This document shows, one piece after another, positions 20,702 to 29,492 of a stretch of DNA of 64,000 nt. The stretch is from Euglena gracilis (taxonomy: Eukaryota; Euglenida; Euglenophyceae; Euglenales): NCBI GenBank assembly GCA_039621445.1, contig CP154956.1:41750437-41814436 (forward strand), written 5' to 3'. The stretch's first letter is position 1. The number at the start of each line of letters is the position of its first letter. The notes under the pieces are model-generated. The model searched no databases and had not been told where the DNA came from. It saw nothing but the letters and a program-made list of their open reading frames with translations. Made by a program: the position numbers and the translations under genes.

Positions 20702-21160
20702 GTAGGGAGGCTAGGCGCGCCGCTCGGGGGGGTCCGGGACCCCCCCCCTCCCCCCCCCCCCCCGCGCGGCCGCCCGCGCGGCCGCTCGCCCCCCCCCTGG
20801 ACCCCCCCCTCCCCCCACTGTGCCTAGAATAGCAAAGAAAAAAAAATTTTTGTGAAAAAATCGCGATTTTTTGAGGCCCAAAAATGACCAAAAATGACCA
20901 TTTTCGGACACAAAATGGCAAATTTGGGGGCCGCGCGCTCTGCGCGCGGCCAAAAAAGCACTTTTTTGGTCAAAAATGGCCCAAAAATGGCAAAAAAATG
21001 CCCACTTTTTGGACCCGAAAATCACCGATTTTAGGATGCGTTCCGCCCGCGCGGCCGCCCTCGGACCCCCCTCCCCCCCCCTCCCCCCCGCGCGGCCGCC
21101 CCGCGCGGCCCGCTCGCCCCCCCCTCAGCCCCCCCCCCCCGCTGTGCCTAGCCTCCTAGG
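20702..21160. mobile_element. GGAGGCTAGGC inverted-repeat element
   Basis: TAGGGAGGCTAGGCGCG at the left and GTGCCTAGCCTCCTA at the right form inverted ends about 450 bp apart. Subterminal GC-rich blocks with repeated GCGCGGCCGC and long C-tracts occur next to both ends. The centre is AT-rich with CAAAAATGACC phrases. No coding signal. Confidence 0.6.
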
Positions 21161-21168
21161 TGCATGCT

Positions 21169-21238
21169 GCCCCCCCCCCATTATGTACCTCCCCCCCAGG
21201 AGGTACACAATGGGGAATTGGTACATAATGGGGGGGGG
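21169..21238. mobile_element. micro-foldback element 2
   Basis: A C-tract, CATTATGTACCTCC, then inner GGAGGTACACAATG, and finally GGTACATAATG with a G-tract: nested inverted repeats in 70 bp. Confidence 0.7.
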
Positions 21239-22479
21239 TGCAAGGTAATATCGGCCTTGGGTGGTGCAACACAAAACAGCATGCAGCGCACCCTGCTTAA
21301 GAAGCCGCCTCTTTTGAACGTCCACAGTGATGCAGCGATAAAAATGCAGCAGGGTTTCATGGAGGAAGGGAAATGTTCACTTATTTGCATTGTGAAGCAC
21401 TACATTGTCTCAACATCGAAAAACCTCATCCAACGCAGTGTCAGCTCTGTGTCCGCTTTTTTTGTGAAATTATGAGTCAAATGGACAGAGTTGAATGCCA
21501 AAGAGGGTTGCTCCAGTCCAAAAATACTCGTTTTCCGAAGGCCTACAGCAACTCAATAAAACATGCAACCCTGAACGTGCAAAAGCGGAAGCTCCACAAA
21601 TCCATGCCAGAAGGCACATTGAAAATGACGGTTCAGTTGCAATCGTCAAAATGAAGAAGAAATATGCCCATTGAAAATGCCATATCACATTGAAAGTGAT
21701 CATCCGTTGAACCACTGAGGGCGGAGAGGTCATGATTGTGCGGAGGGGAATCAGGGATGGGCAACCTCACCACCAGATTTTTCCTCGTTTTTTTTGCGAA
21801 AAAAAGGAAAATTCGTGATGAATGACTGACTGACTGAATGAATGAATGGCATTGCCACCGAGGAGGTCCCTGGTTGGGCGATTTTTTGCGCACAGTTGGA
21901 TTGGCCATGACTTTTTCTTATCCAGTGAATTTTTAAATTTTTCGAAACGGACATTTTTGGAGGTTTTCTGAGCCCTTTTTGCGGCCTTGCCGAAATTGGC
22001 CGGTCTTGTCCCGGAGGACAATTAGCCAATTAGGGGGGGGGCAAATGGAGGGGGGGTGAGGGTAATTTTTTTGGACAACAATTTTTTATTTTTCAGCATG
22101 TTGCCTTCCTTCTCTTCTTGAGCAAATTCTTCTTCTCCACAGATTTAGGTTTTGACATTTTCCAAATAAATTTTGAACATTCAGAAACAACTGCCTTGTC
22201 TTGTTGTTTTGTGCTGTCCATTTCGGAGGTGGGGTCAATGCAGCAGGTGAAAACTCTTGCAAGATATTGCAAGCTTTTCGCCAGTTTAGTGGTTGTTGTG
22301 GGCCATCCTTGGATTTTTTTCCCCAACCAGCCTTCTGGTCGAACTGGGTCCGTTTTGGGGAACACATGGGAGGATCACAGGTGGAGAATATGGAGGATCA
22401 ATGCAGCAGGTTCAATGTTTGTGGTGCCAAATGGGTCAGCTTTTGTGCAAAACAGGTGGGTAATGACATCACAAATGAA
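21239..22479. other. moderate-complexity sequence, no gene recognised
   Basis: Frames up to 132 codons occur on both strands, but none shows a family motif. 21815-21850 is a small GACT/GAAT tract. The part 22080-22400 lies next to the CCAGTTTTGGGCCA-type array, as in the related segments at 19.4 and 26.3 kb. Confidence 0.4.
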
Positions 22480-22670
22480 ACCACACAGGTGGGGACCCAG
22501 TTTTGGCCACAAATGAGGTGCAAAGTTGGGGCCAGTTTGGGGGTCACAGCAAACTTTAGGCCACACCTGGGGGGCAGTTTTGCGCCAAACAAAGCCACGG
22601 GGGGAACAGCTGGGGCAAGTTTTGGGCCAGATAATTGGGGGCCATTTTTGGGCCACAGGCATAGCTGGCG
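22480..22670. repeat. CCAGTTTTGGGCCA-like minisatellite, diverged
   Basis: Degenerate units of CAGTTTTGGGCCA with variable spacers, in the same family as 19600-19700. Confidence 0.6.
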
Positions 22671-22974
22671 TTCTTGTTTTTTTTAAAAAAAATCGTTTTT
22701 TTTGTTTTTTATTAAAAAAAAACAGGCAAAAAAAACGGCAAAAAAACAAAGGGGAAAATGATGGTCCAAATTTTGCCTTTGATCGCAAGGGTGAACCAAT
22801 CTTAGCTCAAATGACTTGAAAACCAATACTTTTGGTTGTCTTCAACAAGAATGGTCAAAATAGGGCATTTTTCTGCCATTTTGGTTTGAAACCACTCCAA
22901 ACTAGGTCGTTTTTTGACAGAGCGCGGGAACAAAAGGCAAAATTTAACTATGCTTTTTGTGTTTGGGAAATTTT
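22671..22974. other. non-coding, T/A-tract module at left
   Basis: 22677-22730 contains T8/A8 dyads. The rest shows no coding signal. Confidence 0.5.
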
Positions 22975-23049
22975 TTTTTGGAAAAAAATGTGTTTTTTTT
23001 AAAAAAAAGTGTTTTTTTTTACTTCGTTTTAAACGAAGTGCCAGCTATG
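22975..23049. repeat. T8-A8 dyad module, copy a
   Basis: Tracts of about eight T followed by eight A alternate with short spacers. They end with ACTTCGTTTTAAACG and CCAGCTATGG. The same order is found at 23375-23460. Confidence 0.7.
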
Positions 23050-23273
23050 GGGGGTTGGTACGCCGTGGAGGGGGGGTAAATGGCGTGGCGAGGGGGTCGG
23101 CGACCGGGGGGGGGGAGGGGTGTACCATGGTCGACAACAAAATTTTCGTTCAAAAAATCGCGAAAATCGCCGGTGGCGTGGCGAGGGGGTCCGGCTAGGG
23201 GGGGGGGGAGGGGGGGTAAATGGCGTGGCGAGGCCCTCGGAGAGGGGGGGGGGGAGGGGTGTACCAACCCCCC
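23050..23273. mobile_element. GGTTGGTAC inverted-repeat element
   Basis: The 13 bp ends GGGGGGTTGGTAC and GTACCAACCCCCC are perfect inverted repeats. The interior carries three GGCGTGGCGAGG phrases, each beside a G-tract, and GTGTACCA twice. No coding signal. Confidence 0.7.
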
Positions 23274-23374
23274 TGTGGTTGAAACATCCCAAATTTGGTG
23301 TCTTTCTCTGACCGAGGATGGGCAAAAAAAGCTAAAATTAAAGGCAAAATTTTTTTTGGCTTGGACCCTCAATG

Positions 23375-23460
23375 GCGTTTTTTTTGTTTTTTTTTAAAAA
23401 AGATGTTTTTTTTAAAAAAGCGTGTTTTTTTTGACTTCGTTTTAAACGCCAACTATGGCC
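23375..23460. repeat. T8-A8 dyad module, copy b
   Basis: Direct repeat of 22975-23049: T/A dyads, then GACTTCGTTTTAAACGCCAA and CTATGG. Copy b lacks the second half of the small AAACGAAGTG hairpin in copy a. Confidence 0.7.
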
Positions 23461-23479
23461 ACAGGTGGGGGCAAAGCGA

Positions 23480-23770
23480 TGCTAGGGGCTAGGTGCGCCC
23501 CCCCCCCCTGAGCGCCAGGGTGGCGCGGGACCCCCCCCGGGGGGGGGGGGGGGGGGGGGGGGGGACCCCCCCCAAAATCGGGCCCGTTAAAAGCAAGTTT
23601 CAAAAATTTTCGGCGCTTCTTCGCGCCGAAAAGGTATACTCAGCGCCTCCGGCGCGGGACCCCCCCCCCCCCCGGGGGGGTGCCGGGCCCCACCCCCCCC
23701 CCCGCGGGCCCCCGACCCACCCCGGCCCGGACCCACCCACCCCCCCCTCCCCACGGGGGGGGGGGGTCAG
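23480..23770. repeat. G/C homopolymer block with GC/A-tract repeat copy 3
   Basis: A run of 26 G at 23539-23564 lies between C-tracts. It is followed by TTTTCGGCGCTTCTTCGCG and paired C/G tracts like those at 1060-1330 and 3560-3815. CTAGGGGCTAGGTGCG near 23480 resembles the ends of the 20702-21160 element. Confidence 0.6.
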
Positions 23771-23789
23771 GTGACTTAAAAAGAAGCCT

Positions 23790-25185
23790 GAAGTCGACCC
23801 CCCCCTCCACACCCACCACAACATTTTCACCGTTTTCGGGAAAACGGGGATTTTGCCCAGAAAAGCTTTTTGAAAAATAAAACCCAAAAACACGTGATTT
23901 TTGATGGGAAAAAACTTTTTCACAAAAAACCTCAAAATTTTCCGTCCTAAAAACTCATACTTTTGAGGAGGGGGGTGAAATAAACGAAGATCAATAAAGT
24001 AAACAAACTTTTGGCACAGTCAAATTTTACTGACATTTTTCTCGTTGAACAACACATATTTTGCCAAGAAAAAAACGGAAACAACACGCTTTTCTGCCCC
24101 CCCTTTCCAAGAGAATGGCACCCAAACAACTCCTTCCTGAGAGAATCCTGTGGTCCAAAACTGGCCACCACATCTAGCCCAAAACTGGATAGAACATCTG
24201 GCCCAAAACTGGCCACCACATCTGGCCCAAAAAAAAAACCATGACATCGCAAAAAATGTGAAATGCAAAATTTTGGGCCGTTTGCCAGATTGAAAAACTT
24301 CTCCCCCATTTTTTTGGTTTCCAAGAACATTTGTCGAACAGCAAATAAAGAACGCAAGAAACAAAAATGGAAGTTTCAGAAGAAAACCAGCATCTAAGGA
24401 CAAAATGTCTGTGAAATCTGTCTTCAGACTTGAAACTTGTGATGCAAGTAGCAAGTACCAAGCAGAAAACAAGTAGACCCACCAAGGGCCTGTCACCGTG
24501 TTGCAGGCAGGCCTCTGCTCGATCGAATGTGGATTTGTTCAGAGCAAAGGCCTGAGTGGCCTGCATGTGGTGATGTTGGCCCTCTTTCCACAAAGCAATA
24601 AGTTCCTGTATTTTCACTTCATTTCAGCACCCTGTACTTTCATCATAACTATCCCACACCGCTTCCACCCGAAACGGCATTGTGACACTGAAGGAGAAGG
24701 ATTGGGAATGCAACCATTTTTTGCGTGTGGGTGATTCATAATTTCTTCAAAAAAATGACAGTTTCCAGTTAGGAAAACTTGCACACAGCGGGGTTTGAAC
24801 CCGCGACCTCACAGTTCCGAACTGCATGCTGCACCAACTACACTGTGTGCAAGATACACTTCTCAATATCAAAAGAGGAAAAGGACTAGTCCAACAAAAT
24901 GAAGCGGAAGAAAGTTTCGGGACAGAACACCAAATCTTGGCTGGCCAGACCTCCTCCTTTTTTTGCCAGCCAGCCAGCCGTGGCTAGCGGCGGCTAGCCA
25001 GATTGCGAGATACCCCAGCTCCAGAGTCGCGTGCACTGAGACGCCTGCACTTCCAAAGACCCGGCCGGCTAGCCGGCCAGCCGGCCAGCCGGCCAGCTGG
25101 CCGGCTAGCTGGACCAAGTGCATTTTCTTCAGCCGTATGGACCAAGCCCACAAGGTCAGCCGTCCGTCCGGACCTTCGCTTTTTT
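23790..25185. repeat. right arm of large inverted duplication
   Basis: Reverse-complement partner of 18440-20055. It lacks the 216-bp MITE, which gives the uninterrupted target sequence GGTGTGGGATAGTTATG (read on the other strand). Confidence 0.9.
24780..24850 (-). tRNA. tRNA-Pro(CGG)-like gene, copy 2
   Basis: Same structure as 18779-18849. The one difference in the anticodon arm is G instead of C at position 43, so all five anticodon-stem pairs form (two of them G-U). Acceptor and T stems are again perfect. Because it lies in the duplicated arm, it is a duplicate of copy 1 and not independent evidence of function. The better-paired stem suggests that this copy is closer to the ancestral form. 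Confidence 0.6.
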
Positions 25186-25329
25186 TACCAGTCGTCCGTC
25201 CGTCTGTCCGTCCGCCTCCCACGCGTTGGAGCACACCAAGGCTCGACCACGCATTTCCAAAAATGAAACGTTCTCTTTTCCATCTTCTTCTCCTTGGTCT
25301 CAACCCTTGGATAGCACAAGATTGCATTC

Positions 25330-25835
25330 CTCCCCCCCTGTTTAACCACATCCTTTGTGTAGACGCGGCACATATCGTTGACATCTGCCAAATTGGCCTA
25401 TTTTCTCCTTCTCTTGGTGGCCGTATACAACGATACAAACTCCAAGCCCAATCCCAACAAGAAGCCGAACTCCTGGCCCTAGAGTACGCTGCCCGATTGG
25501 CAACTCATCTCCATTGGTCGTCTGCCACCATCATTGGTGACAACCTGGCCTCCCTATACCTCCTCTCTAATCTGCGCCCTTCCTTGTCCAACTCACGCAT
25601 TTGCCGTATCCTCCGCCGGCTCTTGAACCACTTGCGTTGACAACCCTCACAAGCCCACCTCCTCTGGTGCCCATCTGCCTTACAACCTGCTGACCCTCTT
25701 TCAAGAAAAAGCTTATCCTCTTGATCTTGACTGGTGCCATACAGCGGACGACATCACTTCCCGGTGGTCCCTCCTCTTTTCCAGTGGGCACCATCTCCGT
25801 TATATCGGACTCCGCGTGATGATGCTTGCAACCAT
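25330..25835 (+). pseudogene. RNase H fragment of a YYDD-type retroelement
   Basis: The translated stretch has a full set of RNase H acids. D is in LCVDAAHIVD, E in QQEAELLALEYAARL, and D in IIGDNLASLYLL. After an in-frame TGA at 25638-25640, the fourth D is in LLWCPSALQPADPLSR. RNase H cuts the RNA strand of RNA/DNA hybrids during reverse transcription. The frame then breaks again, and RWSLLFSSGHHLRYIG parallels RWQHLSQHLHKCIYIG in the element at 49.7 kb, showing common origin. No reverse transcriptase remains upstream, where GGCC/GGCT repeat DNA begins. It is a fragment and not expressed as such. Confidence 0.75.
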
Positions 25836-25855
25836 TTCATTGTGCGCGGATCCTA
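25815..25855. repeat. 40-bp direct repeat, left copy
   Basis: GCGTGATGATGCTTGCAACC, ATTTCATTGTGCGCGGATCC is repeated exactly at 27322-27361, about 1.5 kb away in the same orientation. Confidence 0.9.
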
Positions 25856-26299
25856 CGATCCTATGATCGACAGATCCGCGCCCGTAAATTAGGCAGTACC
25901 TTCATCTTTTGTCTCCTAGTGGAGGCGTGAGGACGGACGGACGGAGGACGGACGGACGGACGGCTAGAGAAAATTCCTTTCATCTGGACGGACGGCTGGA
26001 CAGGGTGCATTTTGGTCTGGACGGATGGACAGCTAGGTTGGTCTCAAAATCGCGATAGTGCACTTATTCCTAATTATTGTGGCTTTTCTGCTTGTGTTTT
26101 TTCGACATGTCACATGGCCCATGGCGGGGTTCGTTACAATCTGGGATTATCAAGTACGATTTGTCAAGTTTCAAGTTCAAGTACAACTTGTAAGTCCAAG
26201 TACAAGACCAAGGTGAAGTGGAGGACTATTTGCAAGAGTATATGTTCCCTGGTGGACAGTGCTTCTAGCCTTAGTGCTGGAGCTTAGTTGGCATTATGC
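25856..26299. other. non-coding with (GGAC)n tract
   Basis: 25930-26035 is GGAC/GGCT-type repeat. 26150-26225 repeats CAAGTTCAAGTACAA-type phrases. No gene recognised. Confidence 0.5.
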
Positions 26300-26830
26300 T
26301 GCTGATTGCTGCAGAATTGATTTTAAGTCGGTCTGTTTCTGTGAACTGTGTTTTGTTTCTTACCTTTTCTTTTTGTTTCTGTTTACAAAATAGCTCCATA
26401 ACAAAGGAAACCGAGGAATTATGGTCTGTTTTTGCAAAGCTCCGGTTCAGATTGTGCCAATGTGCCAAATGTGAAAGGGATTTTGAAGATTCCGAATATT
26501 TTGGCGATTTTTGGGCCACAGGTGGCCAGTTTTTGGGCCACATGTGTTGGCCAGTTTTGGGCCAGATGTGGTGGCCAGTTTTGGGCCAGATGGTGCCAGA
26601 TTTTGACCAGAAACGTTTTATCATGAGATGCTCGTTTTCTTCTGAAACTTTTTTTTTTGTTTCTTACAGTGTTTTTTTGCTGTGCAACAAGTCCTCTTTG
26701 CACACGAAAGCTAAAAAAATTGGGGGGGGGGGTGCAGTTTCTGAGTCTGGCAAATGGGTCAGTTTTGGAGGGTTTGTGGTGGCCAGTTTTGGAACCGATG
26801 GGTGGCCAGGTTTTGGGCCAGTTTTGTTGG
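26300..26830. repeat. third copy of the 19.4-kb-type segment with CCAGTTTTGGGCCA array
   Basis: GATGCTSGTTTTCTTCTGAA, ACTT, TTTGTTTCTTRC and TCTGGCAAAYGG run in the same order as in 19440-19580. Before and after are CCAGTTTTGGGCCAGATG arrays. A diverged dispersed repeat; no gene seen. Confidence 0.6.
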
Positions 26831-27321
26831 CGATATTTTTTCAAGGAGGCGAACCAATGGCCACAAGTTTTTTGGGGCGGGGTCTCTTTGTCCGGAGCTC
26901 CTCCGGGTTCAAGCCAACAGGCGGCCGTATTTCGATCCGAACATTCACCTGGGCGACCTTCGGCCCGGACGAACGTAGTCACCTCCGGTGCACACATTGT
27001 TTTCTTATCCGGCCATCACTGCGTGCGGCGTACGTATTGATTGGTCTGGATAGCCGGGCGGCTAGCGACAGTGGCTTTCATCTGGACGGACGGCTGGACA
27101 GCCGGCATGTTGGTCGGCTAGGTTGGTCTGCCAGCCGGCTAGGTTGGTCTGCCGGCCGGCTAGGTTGGTCCGGCCGAACGCCCCCAGTGACACAAGAGAT
27201 TTCAAACTCTTCCTGCTCCTGATGATACATCGGACGGGGCCTGTTTCTCTTGTGGACATCATTGACTGTTCTACGGACGTTGACTCACGCTGTACATACT
27301 CTGACCTACAACAAACTTTGA
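26831..27321. other. non-coding, GGCT/GGCC repeat inside
   Basis: 27050-27175 repeats GGCTAGGTTGGTCTGCCRGC and related phrases. No coding motif recognised. Confidence 0.5.
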
Positions 27322-27361
27322 TGCGTGATGATGCTTGCAACCATTTCATTGTGCGCGGATC
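27322..27361. repeat. 40-bp direct repeat, right copy
   Basis: Exact repeat of 25815-25855. Here it runs into a C-tract instead of TACGATCC. Confidence 0.9.
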
Positions 27362-27365
27362 CCCC

Positions 27366-27745
27366 CCCACCTAATAAGTGCACGGGTGCGCAAATTTTAA
27401 GGAGAAAGTTTCGGACCCCAAGAGGTGCGCACTTATTAGGCAACTGCGCACTTATTAGGGCAAAGCCCAAAATACTTCCCTAGCTGTTTTTCAGTTTTTC
27501 TCTTGCTTGTGATGTCAAGCCATGATTCAAGGGATTATGTGTCTATTTTTGGCTTGGACGATAGCAGTATTTGATCTCAGAAAGACAGTTCTGAGGATTG
27601 TGCGTGCTTTCCGACCTGAGATGTGACAATTATTTCTCCTTTGGGGGGGGTGCGCACTTTTTAGGGAGTTAGTTTCGAACCTTTGGGGGGGTGCACTTAT
27701 TAGGGCAGTGTGCACAATTAGGGCACTGCGCACTTATTAGGGAGG
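27366..27745. repeat. GCGCACTTATTAGGG motif cluster
   Basis: The phrase occurs about seven times, once inverted at the left edge (CCTAATAAGTGCACG). AGTTTCGRACC with a tract lies next to it twice. It may be a fold-back element with internal repeats. No coding signal is present in the ~190 bp centre. Confidence 0.65.
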
Positions 27746-27949
27746 GGTTTACCAGTCAGGTACTGGTCCCGCGGACCCCCAGTAGAGTCGGAACTGCACT
27801 AGTTTACAAGATTGTCCAAAAGGCTTTGGCTTCGGACAAGTTCAAAGATTTTGTTAAAAACGACGTGCTGCCACACCGGCTAGCTAAATTGCCTGAATTG
27901 TTTAGTATCATATTCCCAGTGTTTTTTTCTCTTCAAGCACTGTGTGAAC
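27746..27949. other. non-coding, no gene recognised
   Basis: Ordinary composition, no motif. Confidence 0.5.
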
Positions 27950-28032
27950 CTAAAGTGGCCACTCTGGGCGGGGGGACACTTTTGGGGGGGAGGTCAAAGT
28001 TTGGCTTTCAGCGCCTTTGGCGCCGAAGGAAA

Positions 28033-28040
28033 ATGGCCAC
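28033..28040. repeat. 8-bp target-site duplication, left
   Basis: ATGGCCAC, repeated at 28620-28627; in the uninterrupted relative it is present once. Confidence 0.85.
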
Positions 28041-28619
28041 CATATTTGCAGTTAGTGCGACCGGAAGAAATGTTTCCGTGCGCCGCGACCACCGCAGAAA
28101 ATTTTTTTCTGTAACCGGCAGCGCCGCGACAAAATTTTTTCTTTGCGCCGCGAATGCCGCGGCACTGGTTTATGTGTGCGCCGCGAGCGCCGCGGAAACG
28201 TTTGAAGTGTGTGCCGCGACCACCGCGGCAATTGTCTTTTTAAATTGTGTCCCACATATACTTCCTTTCGGCCCCTTCCCCTGCCTGGCCTCTTTGATAT
28301 TTTCTCGACCATGGCCGAGAAGGGTATTTGGCGGCAGGGAGTGAACTTTTGTACAAGCTTCTTGTTTGTTTTCACAGATCAGCTTTCACCATGTCAAGCG
28401 GGACCTCCACATCAACGTTCTTGAGCTCCGGGCAGAATTTTTTTTTTGCGCCGCAACCACCGCGGAAAAATTTTACCCTTGCGCCGCGACCACCGCGGCA
28501 ATAATTTTTGCTTGTGCCGCGACAGCCGCGGCAAAAATCTTTTTGTGCGCCGCGACCACCGCGGAAAAATTTTTTTTGCGCCGCGGCATGAGCGCCGCGG
28601 CGCACTAACTACAAGTATG
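28041..28619. mobile_element. 579-bp non-autonomous element, hAT-like (8-bp TSD)
   Basis: The ends are CATATTTGCAGTTAGTGCG and, on the other strand, CATACTTGTAGTTAGTGCG: 17 of 19 match. ATGGCCAC is duplicated on both sides. An 8 bp duplication is typical of the hAT superfamily, although P and some Mutator elements are similar. There is no transposase. The interior has two clusters of a 33 bp unit containing GCCGCGACCACCGCGGC-type dyads (28075-28240 and 28435-28610) with a ~200 bp AT-richer centre. Confidence 0.85.
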
Positions 28620-28627
28620 ATGGCCAC
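28620..28627. repeat. 8-bp target-site duplication, right
   Basis: ATGGCCAC, partner of 28033-28040. Confidence 0.85.
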
Positions 28628-28691
28628 TTTGAGGGGGGTAAACCAAACTTTTCCCAAAAAATTTGGCCATTTTTGGGGAGGGGACACGTTT

Positions 28692-28833
28692 ATGGCATGG
28701 TTAGCTTGTTCACGTAAAGAGGTGAAGGCCACAGCTTTTTCACGAGATGGTACACTAGGGGTTAGGCACAGCGGGGGGGGGGGTTGAGGGTCGGTGAGCG
28801 GCCGCGCAGGTGGTGGGGGGGACCCCCCCTCCC
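28692..28833. other. non-coding edge of the satellite array
   Basis: CTAGGGGTTAGGCACAGCGG with a G-tract at 28757-28785 resembles one end of the 20702-21160 element. GCGGCCGCGCAGG and a G/C tract follow, and then the satellite begins. Confidence 0.5.
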
Positions 28834-29461
28834 ATTTTTTTCGATTTTTTTCGACTTTTTTGACCCGGGTTTGACCCAAAGTCAATGGGTTGGCGGCCCA
28901 AAACGGGGCGCCGGCGGGTCGAAAAACGCTCGTTTTCGGCTCAAAAACAGTTTTTCCGGGTCCGGGAGGCCCAAAAACATCGTTTTGGGCAAAAAAAATT
29001 TTTTCGATTTTTTTCGACTTTTTTGACCCGGGTTTGACCCAAAGTCAATGGGTCGGCGGCCCAAAACGGGGCGCTGGCGGGTCGAAAAACGCTCATTTTC
29101 GGCTCAAAAACAGTTTTTCTGGGTCCGGGAGGCCAAAAAACATCGTTTTGGGCAAAAAAAAATTTTTCGATTTTTTTCGACTTTTTTGACCCGGTTTTGA
29201 CCCAAAGTCAATGGGTCGGCGGCCCAAAACGGGGCGCTGGCGGGTCGAAAAACGCTCATTTTCGGCTCAAAAACAGTTTTTCCGGGTCCGGGAGGCCCAA
29301 AAACATCGTTTTGGGCAAAAAAAATTTTTTCGATTTTTTTCGACTTTTTTGACCCGGTTTTGACCCAAAGTCAATGGGTCGGCGGCCCAAAACGGGGCGC
29401 TGGCGGGTCGAAAAAACGCTCATTTTCAGCTCAAAAACATTTTTTTTTTTTTTTCTTTCTT

Positions 29462-29492
<31 letters not shown>

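Larger units (their letters stand above)
27950..28691. mobile_element. 216-bp-type MITE, split by a younger insertion
   Basis: 27953-28040 and 28620-28691 together match the reverse complement of the middle and one side of 18979-19194. Shared phrases are TGGCCACTCTGG, GGACACTTT, GCGCCTTTGGCGCC, GGAAAATGGCCAC, then TGGCCACTTTG, TTTGGCCA and GGGGAGGGGACAC. Both outer tips are missing. The 579 bp between the halves is a separate element. Confidence 0.8.

Noticed and set aside
28366-28608. 11-residue Ala/Thr repeats resembling an antifreeze-type helix
   Set aside because: The repeat comes from a 33 bp DNA dyad array inside a non-autonomous transposon. The frame has stops outside the array and no start context, so the likeness is coincidental.
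28075-28610. CRISPR-like regular repeats
   Set aside because: The spacers are not unique sequences but degenerate T/A tracts, the units are palindromic and short, and there is no cas gene. The context is eukaryotic.
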